Assembly (NCBI GenBank): GCA_025355995.1
Contig: JANXYQ010000133.1
Location: 1 to 57,613, forward strand
Direction: 5' to 3'
Source: Spirochaetaceae bacterium
GTDB taxonomy: Bacteria > Spirochaetota > Spirochaetia > Treponematales > Rectinemataceae
Length of the DNA: 57,613 bases
Part shown: positions 1-8,483 of the stretch, in pieces
How the letters are laid out: every line of letters starts with the position of its first letter
Numbering within the stretch: the first letter of the stretch is position 1
The notes under the pieces: generated by a model
What the model was told of the DNA's origin: nothing
Databases searched by the model: none
Seen by the model: the letters and a program-made list of their open reading frames with translations, nothing else
Translations under genes and position numbers: made by a program

Positions 1-1
1 G

Positions 2-520
2 ATCCGCGAGATCGCCGAGCGATTCTCGATGTCGGTCAAAGGCGCCTACGACCACGTGAAGGCCCTCGAAAAAAAGGGCTTCCTGAGGCTGGGCGAGAAC
101 CGCTCGCGGGCCCTCGAGCTCCTCAATCGCGACAAGCCCGAGAAGTCGTCGGTCGAGATACCCCTCCTGGGCACGGTATCCGCGGGCAAGCCCATCATGG
201 CGGACGAGAACTACTCCGGCTCCGTCCACGTGCCCGCGGATATCGTCAGGAGCGCGACCTGCTTCGCCCTCTCGGTCCGCGGCGACAGCATGAAGGACGT
301 CGGCATCTTTCACGGCGACCTCGCGGTCATCGAGGAGCGCCAGACCGCGGACAACGGCGAGATCGTCGTGGCGATGATCGACGACGCGGTCACGCTGAAG
401 CGCTTCTTCCGCGAGAACAACAGGGTGAAGCTGATGGCCGAGAACTCCGCCTACGCCCCTATCTATACGCAGGACGTGAAGATCCTCGGGCGGCTGCGCG
501 GCATCATCCGGAAGTACTGA
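2..520 (+). CDS. lexA: LexA repressor (5' end outside window)
   Basis: SOS-response repressor with autoproteolytic activity. The reading frame is open from base 2, upstream of the first ATG at base 29, and the residues before it (IREIAERFSM) match the winged-helix DNA-binding domain of LexA, so the gene enters from outside the window. Numbered from the ATG at base 29, the cleavage dipeptide is Ala52-Gly53 (VSAGKP), the nucleophile is Ser87 (RGDSMKD) and the general base is Lys124 (VTLKRFF), so the peptidase S24 domain is complete. The gene lies 7 bases before holA on the same strand and may be cotranscribed with it. The family identification is secure; only the N-terminus is missing. Confidence 0.95.
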   Translation: MREIAERFSMSVKGAYDHVKALEKKGFLRLGENRSRALELLNRDKPEKSSVEIPLLGTVSAGKPIMADENYSGSVHVPADIVRSATCFALSVRGDSMKDVGIFHGDLAVIEERQTADNGEIVVAMIDDAVTLKRFFRENNRVKLMAENSAYAPIYTQDVKILGRLRGIIRKY

Positions 521-527
521 CCCGCAG

Positions 528-1526
528 ATGAAGATAGAGAGCGCATACCTGCTTGCCGGTCCCGAGACGGGCAAGCGCGCCGCCTTCGCGGCCGAGCTCC
601 GGGCCGCGATCGCGGCCTCCGATGGCGCCCCCCCCGAGGAGCATCGGGCCTACGCCTCCGAGACGGGAGTCGGCGAGATCCTCGGCCTCCTGCGCAACGG
701 TTCCCTCTTCTCCTCCCGCCGGATCGTCGAATACAGGGGCGCCGAGCTCATCAAGGGCAAGGAAGACCTGGGCGCGATCACCGGGTACCTGGCCTCTCCC
801 GCGCCCGACGCGGTCCTCCTCCTCGTCACCGAGTCCTTCTACGCCGAGAAGGCCCTCGAGGATGCCGTCGGCAAGGACCGCAAGCGGACCTTCTTCGAGA
901 TGTTCGAGAACGAGAAGCCCCGATGGATCGAGAAGAAGATGCGGGAGCTCGGCCTCGGGATCGACGAGGGCGGGATCGAGGCCCTCCTCGAGCTAGTCGA
1001 GAACGAGTCGGGCGCGCTCGAGGCCGCCTGCTCGCGCCTGGCGCTCGTGTTCCCGCCGGGGGTGGCCCTCGGCGAGGACGAGGTCGAGGCCGCGATCGCG
1101 CGCAACAGGCAGGAGGACGCCTTCAGCCTCTTCGAGCGCATTGCGACCGCCGACATGGAGTCGGCGCTCGAGACCCTGGACGCGGTACTCGCGGACCGCA
1201 AGGGCGACGCCGTCCAGATAATATCCGCGCTGACCTGGAGCTTTCGCCGCCTGGGCAGGCTCCATGCGCTGATGGGCGGGGGCGAGGGCCTGGAGTCCGC
1301 GTGCATGAGACTCCAGATGCGCAGCAAGGCCCTCCAGCGCCAGAGCGCCGCCGCGATTCGCCGCTTCCCCCGGGCGGAGTGCGAGAGGATAATCCTCCTC
1401 GCCTCCGCCTTCGACGCCAAGGCGAGGACCCTAGGCGCGCTCTACGAGCGCACCCTCCTCCAGTTATTGGTCTACGGGATCATGGTCAAGAAGGGCGAGC
1501 TCGAGATCGGATTCCTTCAAGAATAA
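528..1526 (+). CDS. holA: DNA polymerase III delta subunit-like protein
   Basis: A 332-residue protein close to the usual length of HolA (about 340), the clamp-loader subunit that opens the beta sliding clamp. It has the HolA layout: an N-terminal AAA+-like domain that starts with a YLLAGPETG segment in place of a functional P-loop, a lid segment around residues 135-200, and a helical C-terminal collar domain with the typical WSFRRLGRL and SKALQRQSAAAIRRF stretches. Sequence conservation in this family is low, so the call rests on overall pattern and length. It starts 7 bases after lexA. It ends facing the GH13 gene, and the gap between them is full of hairpins. Confidence 0.8.
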   Translation: MKIESAYLLAGPETGKRAAFAAELRAAIAASDGAPPEEHRAYASETGVGEILGLLRNGSLFSSRRIVEYRGAELIKGKEDLGAITGYLASPAPDAVLLLVTESFYAEKALEDAVGKDRKRTFFEMFENEKPRWIEKKMRELGLGIDEGGIEALLELVENESGALEAACSRLALVFPPGVALGEDEVEAAIARNRQEDAFSLFERIATADMESALETLDAVLADRKGDAVQIISALTWSFRRLGRLHALMGGGEGLESACMRLQMRSKALQRQSAAAIRRFPRAECERIILLASAFDAKARTLGALYERTLLQLLVYGIMVKKGELEIGFLQE

Positions 1527-1531
1527 GGTAT

Positions 1532-1636
1532 CGATTCACGTGGTCGCTAACGCGACTACCGCCTGCGTCGCCCGCTTCGCGGGCTCCGCTGGCGGAGAGG
1601 AAACGATTTAGGTGGTCGCTAACGCGACTACCGCCT
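1532..1636. repeat. 33-bp direct repeat flanking two hairpins (holA/GH13 convergent junction)
   Basis: Bases 1532-1564 recur at 1604-1636 with two mismatches, 72 bases apart. The 25-base core (1540-1564 and 1612-1636) is identical. Each copy can fold into a hairpin: a 9-bp stem with one G-T pair closes a four-base TAAC loop. Between the copies lies a 6-bp stem with a TTC loop at 1570-1584, immediately followed by a second short inverted repeat at 1585-1596. The second repeat copy encodes the last residues and stop of the GH13 gene. The position between convergent genes suits a bidirectional transcription terminator, but no clear U tract is present. Confidence 0.75.
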
Positions 1637-3212
1637 CGCAGGGGGCCAGCTCGAACCCACCGGGGCCCGCAGGCTGACCGGCCTCGCGCGAGCTCCCGAG
1701 GAGGACCCGCACGGGCCCTCCGAGCTCCACGATCCTGCGCCTCGACGAGAAATTCAGCATGACGAGTACATTCTCCCCCTCGGCCGGGCCGCGCCGATAG
1801 GCGAGGACGTCGGGATGGAGCTCGAGGAAGGATAGGCCTCCCTCGAGCAGGCAAGGCTTCGAGCGGCGCAGCGCGATCAGGGACCTATACCAGGACAGCA
1901 GAGAGGCGGGATCGCCGAGCTGGGCGGCCACGTTGCGCGATTTAAAATCGGAATTCACGGGGAGCCATGGCGTCCCGACGGAGAAGCCCGCGTTCGGTCC
2001 GGAATCCCACTGCATTGGCGTGCGCTCGGGGTCGCGGCCCAGGGCACCGAGCGGCCACGTGGCGATGCCGAGGGGGTCGCGCAGCGCGGCGCGCGGGAGC
2101 CGCTCGCAGGTCATGCCTATTTCCTCGCCGTAGTACAGGAAGGGAGTGCCCCGGATCGTGAGGAGCATGGCGGCCGCGATCCGCGCGCGCGCCTCCGCGA
2201 GGGCCCGCCCGCGGGCGCCCGCCCGGTATCGCCAGGCGTGTCGCGGCTGGTCGTGGTTGCTCAGGGTGAAATTGGGCCACGCGCCCTCGGGCAGCGCGGC
2301 GTACCAGCGCTCGGCCGATTCGCGGAAGGCCTTGGCCTTCCATGGCATATTTAGGAAGTCGAAATTGAAGGCCATGTTGAGCTCGTCCCCGCGGTCGCCG
2401 TGGCAGGAAGCGGCGAGGGCGGTATCCTGCCCGTGGGTCTCGCCGATGAGGACGCGCTCGCCCGCCGCGTCCGCGACTTCGCGCATCTCCTTGAAGATCC
2501 CGTGGACCTCGGCCTGGTTGCGATCGTGGATATGCCTTTGGAAGAAATCCGGGTTCGCCTTGAAGGAGAAGGGGTTGGAACGGAGCGCCGGGTCCTTCAG
2601 GTAGGCGGTGGCGACGTCCAGCCGGAACCCGTCGACCCCGAGAGCGTACCAATACCGCATGATGTCGTAGAAGGCGGCGCGAAGCTCGAGATTGCGCCAA
2701 TCGAATTCGGGCTGGTGTCGGGTGAAAGTCCCGAGGTAGCGCTCTCCGGTCGCCTCGTTCTTGTGCCAGGCGGTGCCGAGCTCGAAGATAGCCTTCCAGT
2801 TATTGGGGGGCCTGCCGACCTCGGGAACCCAGAGGTACCAGCCGTGCTTCGGGGACTGCCTGGATCCCCTCGCCTCGACGAACCAGGGGTGCTCGTCCGA
2901 GCTATGGTTGGCGACCAGGTCGAGGACGATCCTGATTCCGCGGGCCTTGGCCTCCGCGAGGAGCCGCTCGAGGTCGCCCAGGGAGCCGAACATCGGGTCG
3001 ACGTCGCGGTAGTCCGAGACGTCGTAGCCGAAGTCCTTCATCGGGCTCTTGAAGAAGGGGGAGATCCAAAGAGCGTCCACGCCGAGTCCCTGGAGATAGC
3101 CCAGCTTGCCGGTAATCCCCGCGAGGTCGCCTATCCCGTCGCCGTTCGAGTCGGCGTAGCTTCTAGGGTAGACTTGATAGAAGACAGCGTCCTCCCACCA
3201 ATGCCGCATCAT
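1608..3212 (-). CDS. GH13 alpha-glucosidase / oligo-1,6-glucosidase
   Basis: A 534-residue cytoplasmic enzyme of glycoside hydrolase family 13 (no signal peptide), expected to hydrolyse alpha-glucosidic bonds of short malto- or isomalto-oligosaccharides. The N-terminus WWEDAVFYQVYPRSYAD and the calcium-type loop DSNGDGIGD (21-29) are typical. Catalytic residues are Asp199 (GFRLDVA), Glu258 (LIGETHG) and Asp321 (SNHDQPR). Length matches the MalL/AglA-type subfamilies, and substrate specificity cannot be read from sequence. The start codon overlaps the ferredoxin stop (ATGA), indicating translational coupling. The extreme C-terminus (VVALATT) is encoded by one copy of the 33-bp direct repeat and may be a late addition. 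Confidence 0.92.
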   Translation of the reverse strand: MMRHWWEDAVFYQVYPRSYADSNGDGIGDLAGITGKLGYLQGLGVDALWISPFFKSPMKDFGYDVSDYRDVDPMFGSLGDLERLLAEAKARGIRIVLDLVANHSSDEHPWFVEARGSRQSPKHGWYLWVPEVGRPPNNWKAIFELGTAWHKNEATGERYLGTFTRHQPEFDWRNLELRAAFYDIMRYWYALGVDGFRLDVATAYLKDPALRSNPFSFKANPDFFQRHIHDRNQAEVHGIFKEMREVADAAGERVLIGETHGQDTALAASCHGDRGDELNMAFNFDFLNMPWKAKAFRESAERWYAALPEGAWPNFTLSNHDQPRHAWRYRAGARGRALAEARARIAAAMLLTIRGTPFLYYGEEIGMTCERLPRAALRDPLGIATWPLGALGRDPERTPMQWDSGPNAGFSVGTPWLPVNSDFKSRNVAAQLGDPASLLSWYRSLIALRRSKPCLLEGGLSFLELHPDVLAYRRGPAEGENVLVMLNFSSRRRIVELGGPVRVLLGSSREAGQPAGPGGFELAPCEAVVALATT

Positions 3213-3520
3213 GCACCCTCCTCGGCGACCTCGATCGTCACCTCGCGCGTCGCGTGGGACTGGCAGGCCAGGCGGTAGCCCGCGGGCCTGAGGGTCGCGG
3301 CGAGGCGCTCCGACTCGCGCGGCCCGACGGGAGAGAGGCCCGATCCGCCCGAGAGCACCCGGACGGCGCAGGTGCCGCAGATGGCCTTTCCGCCGCAGTC
3401 GTGGCGTATCCTGATGCCCGCCCCGAGCAGGGCGTTGAGCAGGGAGACCGCGGAACTCGCCTCGAGCATCGCGGGAAGCCCTCCCTCGCCCGGCCTATTG
3501 GCTATCCTGACGCGCGCCAT
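3209..3520 (-). CDS. [2Fe-2S] ferredoxin, adrenodoxin-type spacing
   Basis: A 103-residue plant/adrenodoxin-fold ferredoxin. Four cysteines that would bind one [2Fe-2S] cluster are at 42, 48, 51 and 86 (DCGGKAICGTC ... LACQS), the CX5CX2C arrangement of adrenodoxin-like rather than plant-type proteins. It carries electrons in the cytoplasm, and its partner is not evident from the neighbours. It sits 5 bases downstream of the GGDEF gene and shares an ATGA overlap with the GH13 gene, an odd pairing of a redox carrier and a glucosidase. Confidence 0.9.
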   Translation of the reverse strand: MARVRIANRPGEGGLPAMLEASSAVSLLNALLGAGIRIRHDCGGKAICGTCAVRVLSGGSGLSPVGPRESERLAATLRPAGYRLACQSHATREVTIEVAEEGA

Positions 3521-3525
3521 GCATC

Positions 3526-4569
3526 CTAGTCCGACAGGCTGACGCGATTCCGGCCGGCCTGCTTCGAGGAGTATAGCGCCTGGTCCGCCCTGTCTATGAG
3601 CGACTTGCCGGAGACGTCCCGGCCGGCGTCGTATTGGGCCACGCCCAGGGACACGGTCACGGCGAGGCTCTGCCCGTCGTAGTCCGTCGTAGCCGCGGCC
3701 ACGCTCGCGCGGACGCGCTCGGCCGCCTGGCGAGCCCGCTCGGCGTCGGCGTCCGGGAGCAGTATGCAGAACTCCTCTCCGCCGTAGCGCGCGGCGAGGT
3801 CGTTCCCGCGCACGTTCGACTGGATGACCCGCGCGACTTCCTTGAGCACCGCATCGCCGCAGGAGTGGCCATAGGTATCGTTCACCTTCTTGAAGAAATC
3901 TATGTCGATCATGATGACGGAAAGCGGCTTCCCCGAGGTCGCGGCCTCGCCCATGCGCTCGAGCAGGACCGTGTAGAAATAATGCTTCATCTTGAGGTGC
4001 GTCATCATGTCGGTCGTGGTCATCTCGAAAAGGAAGGCGTTGTTAATCGCGACCGCCGCCAACCCCGCCAGGTTGAGGACGTACTCGCGCTCGTAGACGT
4101 CGAAGCCCTCCTCGCCGATCCTCTCGCCCATGATGAGCAGCCCGTTGACCGCCCCCTTCGCCTTGAGGGGCACTATGAGGCTCGGCCCCAGGGAGGCCAG
4201 ACCCTCGATCCCGGCGAAGGAGCCGATGCGCTGGCGAAGGTCATCGAGCGTATAGCAGCCGTATTGCCGGGTGAATAGCTTTATTACCGGATGGTCCTCG
4301 GGGATGGAGTAATCGGTCCCATGCTCGATCTCGAAGCCCTTGTAGTTGCGATGGAGGCTGAAGCGCGTGGCGTCCAGGCCCTTCTTGGCGAAGATGCCCG
4401 CCTTGAGTACCTTCATCTGCCCCATCACGTTGAAGAGGATGGCGTCGATGAGGATGTGGTAATCGAGCATCGAATTGAGGCTCTTCGATACTTCGAGCAA
4501 CTGGCGGAGGTCGAAGAGCTGCTTCTCGTATTCCTCGCGGAGGGCCTCGAGGCCCGATGCTTCGGTCAT
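3526..4569 (-). CDS. GAF-GGDEF diguanylate cyclase
   Basis: A 347-residue soluble protein. Residues 1-35 are a predicted coiled coil, about 35-185 have the pattern of a GAF-type sensory domain, and 190-345 form a GGDEF domain. The active-site motif is GGEEF (263-267) and the inhibitory I-site RxxD is intact as RGND (254-257), five residues upstream, so the enzyme should make c-di-GMP and be product-inhibited. The GAF ligand is unknown. It probably leads a short operon with the ferredoxin and GH13 genes. No membrane segment or signal peptide was seen. Confidence 0.9.
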   Translation of the reverse strand: MTEASGLEALREEYEKQLFDLRQLLEVSKSLNSMLDYHILIDAILFNVMGQMKVLKAGIFAKKGLDATRFSLHRNYKGFEIEHGTDYSIPEDHPVIKLFTRQYGCYTLDDLRQRIGSFAGIEGLASLGPSLIVPLKAKGAVNGLLIMGERIGEEGFDVYEREYVLNLAGLAAVAINNAFLFEMTTTDMMTHLKMKHYFYTVLLERMGEAATSGKPLSVIMIDIDFFKKVNDTYGHSCGDAVLKEVARVIQSNVRGNDLAARYGGEEFCILLPDADAERARQAAERVRASVAAATTDYDGQSLAVTVSLGVAQYDAGRDVSGKSLIDRADQALYSSKQAGRNRVSLSD

Positions 4570-4641
4570 GCTTATTTACGCGCCTCCACGGTCGATGCGT
4601 ACAAGAAGTATAGACCGCCCGGCGCCCGGGCGCCAGGCGCG

Positions 4642-5394
4642 TCAGGTAGCATCGCGAGCCGCGCGAACGCCGTTCTCGAAAAGATCGATGCCTGGATCGT
4701 CCCGAGAGGGGTGCCTCCGGCTCGGATGGTTCTCGCGGACGAGGAAGGCCTCCGGGTGGGGCATGAGGCCGAAGACTCGCCCGCTCGGGTCGCAGATGCC
4801 CGCGATGGCCCTCTCCGAGCCGTTGGGGTTCTCCCCCGACGAGTATCTCGCGGCGACCAGGCCCTCGGCCTCGATCGCGTCGAGCGCGGCGGCGTCTCGC
4901 GCCACGAAGCGGCCCTCCCCGTGGCGGACGGGCAATAGGCGGCCCGAAAGGCCCTTGGTCCACGCGCAGCGGCCCTTCCCCTCGAACGCGACGGGGTACC
5001 AGGCGTCGACGAAGCGGCCCGACTCGTTCTGGATGAGGGAGACCTCGCGCCCCCAACGGCCGTCGCGGTTGGGCAGGATGCCCATTCGCACCAGGGCCTG
5101 GAAGCCGTTGCATACGCCGATGACCAGTCCCCCGTCGGCGACGAAGCGCTCCAGCGCCGGCCTCAGGGTCCTGCGGCACAGGAGGGCGACGACCTGCCCG
5201 GATCCGAGATGGTCGCCGAAGGAAAAGCCCCCGGGAAAGGCGAGGATGCGTGCCTTGCCGAGCAGCGACGGATCGGCGGCGAGGTCGGCCAAATGCAGGC
5301 GCTCGGGGGCCGCGCCGGCCAGCCTCAGGGCCTCCGCGAGCTCGGCGTCGGCGTTGAATCCGTAGCCTGCGAGGACTAGGGCCTTGGGTTCCAC
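4642..5394 (-). CDS. purQ: FGAM synthase glutaminase subunit PurQ
   Basis: A 250-residue class I glutamine amidotransferase that feeds ammonia to PurL in the fourth step of purine synthesis. The nucleophile is Cys95 (GVCNGFQ), and the His213/Glu215 pair lies in PHPEA. The start codon is GTG. A good ribosome site (AAGGAAG) lies in the 10-base gap after the purL stop, so the two are almost certainly translated from one message. The C-terminal extension past the catalytic pair includes a short basic, proline-containing segment. Confidence 0.93.
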   Translation of the reverse strand: MEPKALVLAGYGFNADAELAEALRLAGAAPERLHLADLAADPSLLGKARILAFPGGFSFGDHLGSGQVVALLCRRTLRPALERFVADGGLVIGVCNGFQALVRMGILPNRDGRWGREVSLIQNESGRFVDAWYPVAFEGKGRCAWTKGLSGRLLPVRHGEGRFVARDAAALDAIEAEGLVAARYSSGENPNGSERAIAGICDPSGRVFGLMPHPEAFLVRENHPSRRHPSRDDPGIDLFENGVRAARDAT

Positions 5395-5404
5395 GGTACT
5401 TCCT

Positions 5405-8400
5405 TCACGCTAGTGGCGTCTTGTAGGCTCGCTCGATGTCGCCCAGGGCGGCGTCGAGCACTATTCGTCCGCCGAGCGTCGCGCTGAGCCGCGGCTCGGC
5501 GGTTGTCTCGCCGAGGAGGGCCAGGGCCATCCCGGCCATGCTGCGCTCGAATCGCTCGCGGTCCTCGCTCCGGACGGAGACGACGAAGCGGCCCGTATCC
5601 TCGGCGAAGAGGAGGGCCGCCGCTTCGGGATAGGGCATCGGAAGGGACTCCCCGCGCCTGGGCATCGCGTCGAGGCGCAGCCGCGCGCCGAGCCGGCCGC
5701 CCAGGCAGGACTCGGCGAGCGCGACGGCGAGGCCGCCGTCGGAGAGGTCATGGCAGGAGCGCAGGGCGCGGCCGCTCATGGCGCGGGCGATCGCCTGGTA
5801 GGCCGGAAGGTGCCCGCGCGGATCGGCGACCGGACAGGGCCCGAGGTAGCGCTCGGGCGGGGCGGAACGGCCGCCGGGGCGCTCGAGCGAGCGCTCCAAT
5901 ACGGAGGCGCCTAAAAGGCGTCCGGTGGCCCCGACGACATAGATAAGGTCCCCCGCGGCGAGGAAATCGGTGGAGCTCGCCTTGCGAACGTCGTCGATGA
6001 CGCCCACCAGGGTGACGAGGAGAGTCGGCGCGACCGAGATGCGCCTGCCGCCGGCGAAGGCGTCGTTCTTCATCGAGTCCTTCCCCGAGACGAGGGGGAG
6101 TCCGTAGGCGATGCAGGCCTCCCGCAGGGCCTCGCAGGCGCGGACCAGCTGGGCCATCTTGTAGGCCCCGTCGGGATTCGAGCTCGATTCGACCGGATCG
6201 GGCCAGCAAAAATTGTCGAGGGCCACGGCTCTCCCGGGGTCGCCGCCCAGCGCGACATGGGCGCGGTAGGCCTCGTCGACCGCTGCCAGGGCCATGGCCC
6301 GCGCGTCGCGGGAGGAAAGCCGCGGGCATATGCCGTGGGTCACGGTGAGCCCGCGCCAGGAATCGTAGCGGGGCTTCAGGACCCCTCCGTCGCTCGGGGC
6401 GTCCCGTCCGAGGCCCGTAAAGGGCTTCTCTATCGAGATCGACTTCACCTCGTGGTCGTATTGCCGGACCAGCGTCTCCTTGGAGGCGACGTCAGGGTCG
6501 GCGAGGACGCCGAGCAGGGCCTCCGTCCAGTCGGCGCGATCCTCGATCGGCGCGCAGGCGATCGCCGGCGGGACCCAGCGCGCGGGGAGGCGCATGCCCG
6601 GAAGGCCCCTGTGGAGGAACTCCATGCCTACGAGGCAGACTGTCTTCCCGCGGTACGTCGCCTCGACGCAGCCGGAGTCCGTGAACTCGCCCACTACGCT
6701 CGCCTCGACCCCTCGCCTGGATCCGAGCTCGAGGAGGGCCTCCAGCGACTCCCTCTTCACGGCGAGGCTCATCCGCTCCTGGCTCTCCGAGACGAGGATC
6801 TCCCAGGGCGAGAGCCCCGGATACTTGAGGGGACACTTATCGAGGTCTATCCGGACCCCTCCCGAGGATTCTGCCATCTCGCAGAGGCTCGAGCTCAGGC
6901 CTCCGGCCCCGTTGTCGGTTATGCCTGAGTAGAGCCCCGCGTCGCGCGCCTCGAGGAGGAAGTCCGTCATGCGCTTCTGGATGATCGGGTCGCCTATCTG
7001 CACCGCGGAGGAGGGGCTGCTCTCGTCCAAGGCGAGGCTCGAGAAGGTCGCGCCGTGGATGCCGTCTTTGCCTATGCGGCCGCCGACCATGACGGCGAGC
7101 ATCGCAGGCGCGACGCTCTTCTGCCACGAAGGCGCGCCCCGGACGGACATAGGCATGATGCCGCCGGTCCCGCAGAACACGAGGGGCTTGCCCATGTACC
7201 CCTCGTCGAAGACGAAGGCTCCCGCGGCGACGGGTATTCCCGATTGGTTGCCTCCGTCGACGATGCCCCGATGCACGCCGGCGAGGAGCTCGCGCGGGAC
7301 GATCAGGCCCTCGGGCACCTCCGCGTCGGGCATCGAGGGCGGCGCGAAGCAGAGGACATCGGTGTTGAAGAGGGGCGCCGCGCCGATGCCGGTGCCGAGG
7401 ATGTCTCGGTTGACGCCGACGATCCCGGTGATCGCGCCGCCGTAGGGATCGAGCGCGGAGGGAGAGTTGTGCGTCTCGGCCTTGACGCAGACCGCGGTTT
7501 GGTCGTCGAACTTAAAGACGCCCGCGTTGTCGGTGAACACCGACAGGAGATCCGGTCGCGAGGGGGCGAGCTCCTCCGTCGTGGCGCGGATGTAGGTCTT
7601 GAAGAGGGAGCGGATCTCGCGAGAGGGCTCGCCCGGCTCGGAGTATTCGATCTCGGCGTTGAATATCTTGTGCTTGCAATGCTCGCTCCAGGTCTGGGCG
7701 ATCATCTCGAGCTCGACGTCCGTCGCGAAAGGGGCCAAGCCCCTCGCGGCCCTCGCTGCGAGAGTCGCCGGCGAGGAGAAATGGTCCTTGATGGCCCGCA
7801 TCTCGGCCAGGTTGAGCGCGAGCAGCCGCCTCGTCGAGAGCGCCTCCAGCGCGGCGTCGTCCATGGCGGCGAGGTCGAACAAGGCGGGCTCGGGATCGTC
7901 CGACAGGGAAACGGCCGGATAGGGGTCGGGCAGCCGCGAACCCGCCTCCCACTCGTACCTGGATATAAAGACGGCGGATTGGATCAAGGGATTCCAGAGC
8001 GCGGAGAAAGCGCTCCTCACCAGGTCGGCCCGGCCGGCCGAACCCGGCGCGGTCACCAGGTAGAGCCGCGCGGTCTGCACGAGCCAAGGCCTTCCCCTCG
8101 GCCCGCCCTCGGCGATCTCGATCGCCTCCCGCGCGGTCAATGCGAGGGTGTCGGTGACGCCGGGCCTATACGCGATCTCGACGAGCCAGTCCCAGCCCGC
8201 GAGGTCGGGCAGCGTGGGGATGGGCGCATCGGCGACGAATTGCACGACGGGGTCGGAGAAAAGCTCGACGGAGGTCTCGCGGGGCAGGGGGAAGTCGAGC
8301 AGGATCACGTCCGCGAGCCGAGCGGAGGCGGGCCCGCCCGTCGAGCGCGCGAGGCGATCGGCGGGGCCCTTGCCCCTGCCGTCGAGGCCGGGTCGGGAAT

Positions 8401-8419
8401 AGCAGGTCTCGATTCGCAT
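5405..8419 (-). CDS. purL: FGAM synthase PurL, long form without glutaminase domain
   Basis: A 1004-residue phosphoribosylformylglycinamidine synthase, which converts FGAR to FGAM using ATP and ammonia from PurQ. It is much longer than the roughly 740-residue small PurL that works with PurS and PurQ. The first 200 residues include a PurS-like segment (VEIAYRPGVTD), followed by a linker (QTWSEHCKHKIFNAEI) and two AIR-synthase-type halves (KAETHNSPSALDPYGGA; SGKDSMKND; CHDLSDGG). Together with PurQ the total is about 1254 residues, close to the fused large PurL, so this looks like the large enzyme with its C-terminal amidotransferase encoded separately. Confidence 0.93.
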   Translation of the reverse strand: MRIETCYSRPGLDGRGKGPADRLARSTGGPASARLADVILLDFPLPRETSVELFSDPVVQFVADAPIPTLPDLAGWDWLVEIAYRPGVTDTLALTAREAIEIAEGGPRGRPWLVQTARLYLVTAPGSAGRADLVRSAFSALWNPLIQSAVFISRYEWEAGSRLPDPYPAVSLSDDPEPALFDLAAMDDAALEALSTRRLLALNLAEMRAIKDHFSSPATLAARAARGLAPFATDVELEMIAQTWSEHCKHKIFNAEIEYSEPGEPSREIRSLFKTYIRATTEELAPSRPDLLSVFTDNAGVFKFDDQTAVCVKAETHNSPSALDPYGGAITGIVGVNRDILGTGIGAAPLFNTDVLCFAPPSMPDAEVPEGLIVPRELLAGVHRGIVDGGNQSGIPVAAGAFVFDEGYMGKPLVFCGTGGIMPMSVRGAPSWQKSVAPAMLAVMVGGRIGKDGIHGATFSSLALDESSPSSAVQIGDPIIQKRMTDFLLEARDAGLYSGITDNGAGGLSSSLCEMAESSGGVRIDLDKCPLKYPGLSPWEILVSESQERMSLAVKRESLEALLELGSRRGVEASVVGEFTDSGCVEATYRGKTVCLVGMEFLHRGLPGMRLPARWVPPAIACAPIEDRADWTEALLGVLADPDVASKETLVRQYDHEVKSISIEKPFTGLGRDAPSDGGVLKPRYDSWRGLTVTHGICPRLSSRDARAMALAAVDEAYRAHVALGGDPGRAVALDNFCWPDPVESSSNPDGAYKMAQLVRACEALREACIAYGLPLVSGKDSMKNDAFAGGRRISVAPTLLVTLVGVIDDVRKASSTDFLAAGDLIYVVGATGRLLGASVLERSLERPGGRSAPPERYLGPCPVADPRGHLPAYQAIARAMSGRALRSCHDLSDGGLAVALAESCLGGRLGARLRLDAMPRRGESLPMPYPEAAALLFAEDTGRFVVSVRSEDRERFERSMAGMALALLGETTAEPRLSATLGGRIVLDAALGDIERAYKTPLA

Positions 8420-8483
8420 GGCGCACTCTACAGAAAGCCCCGATTACCGTCAAGGACGAGGCGCGCGATGACCCTCGGGATCC

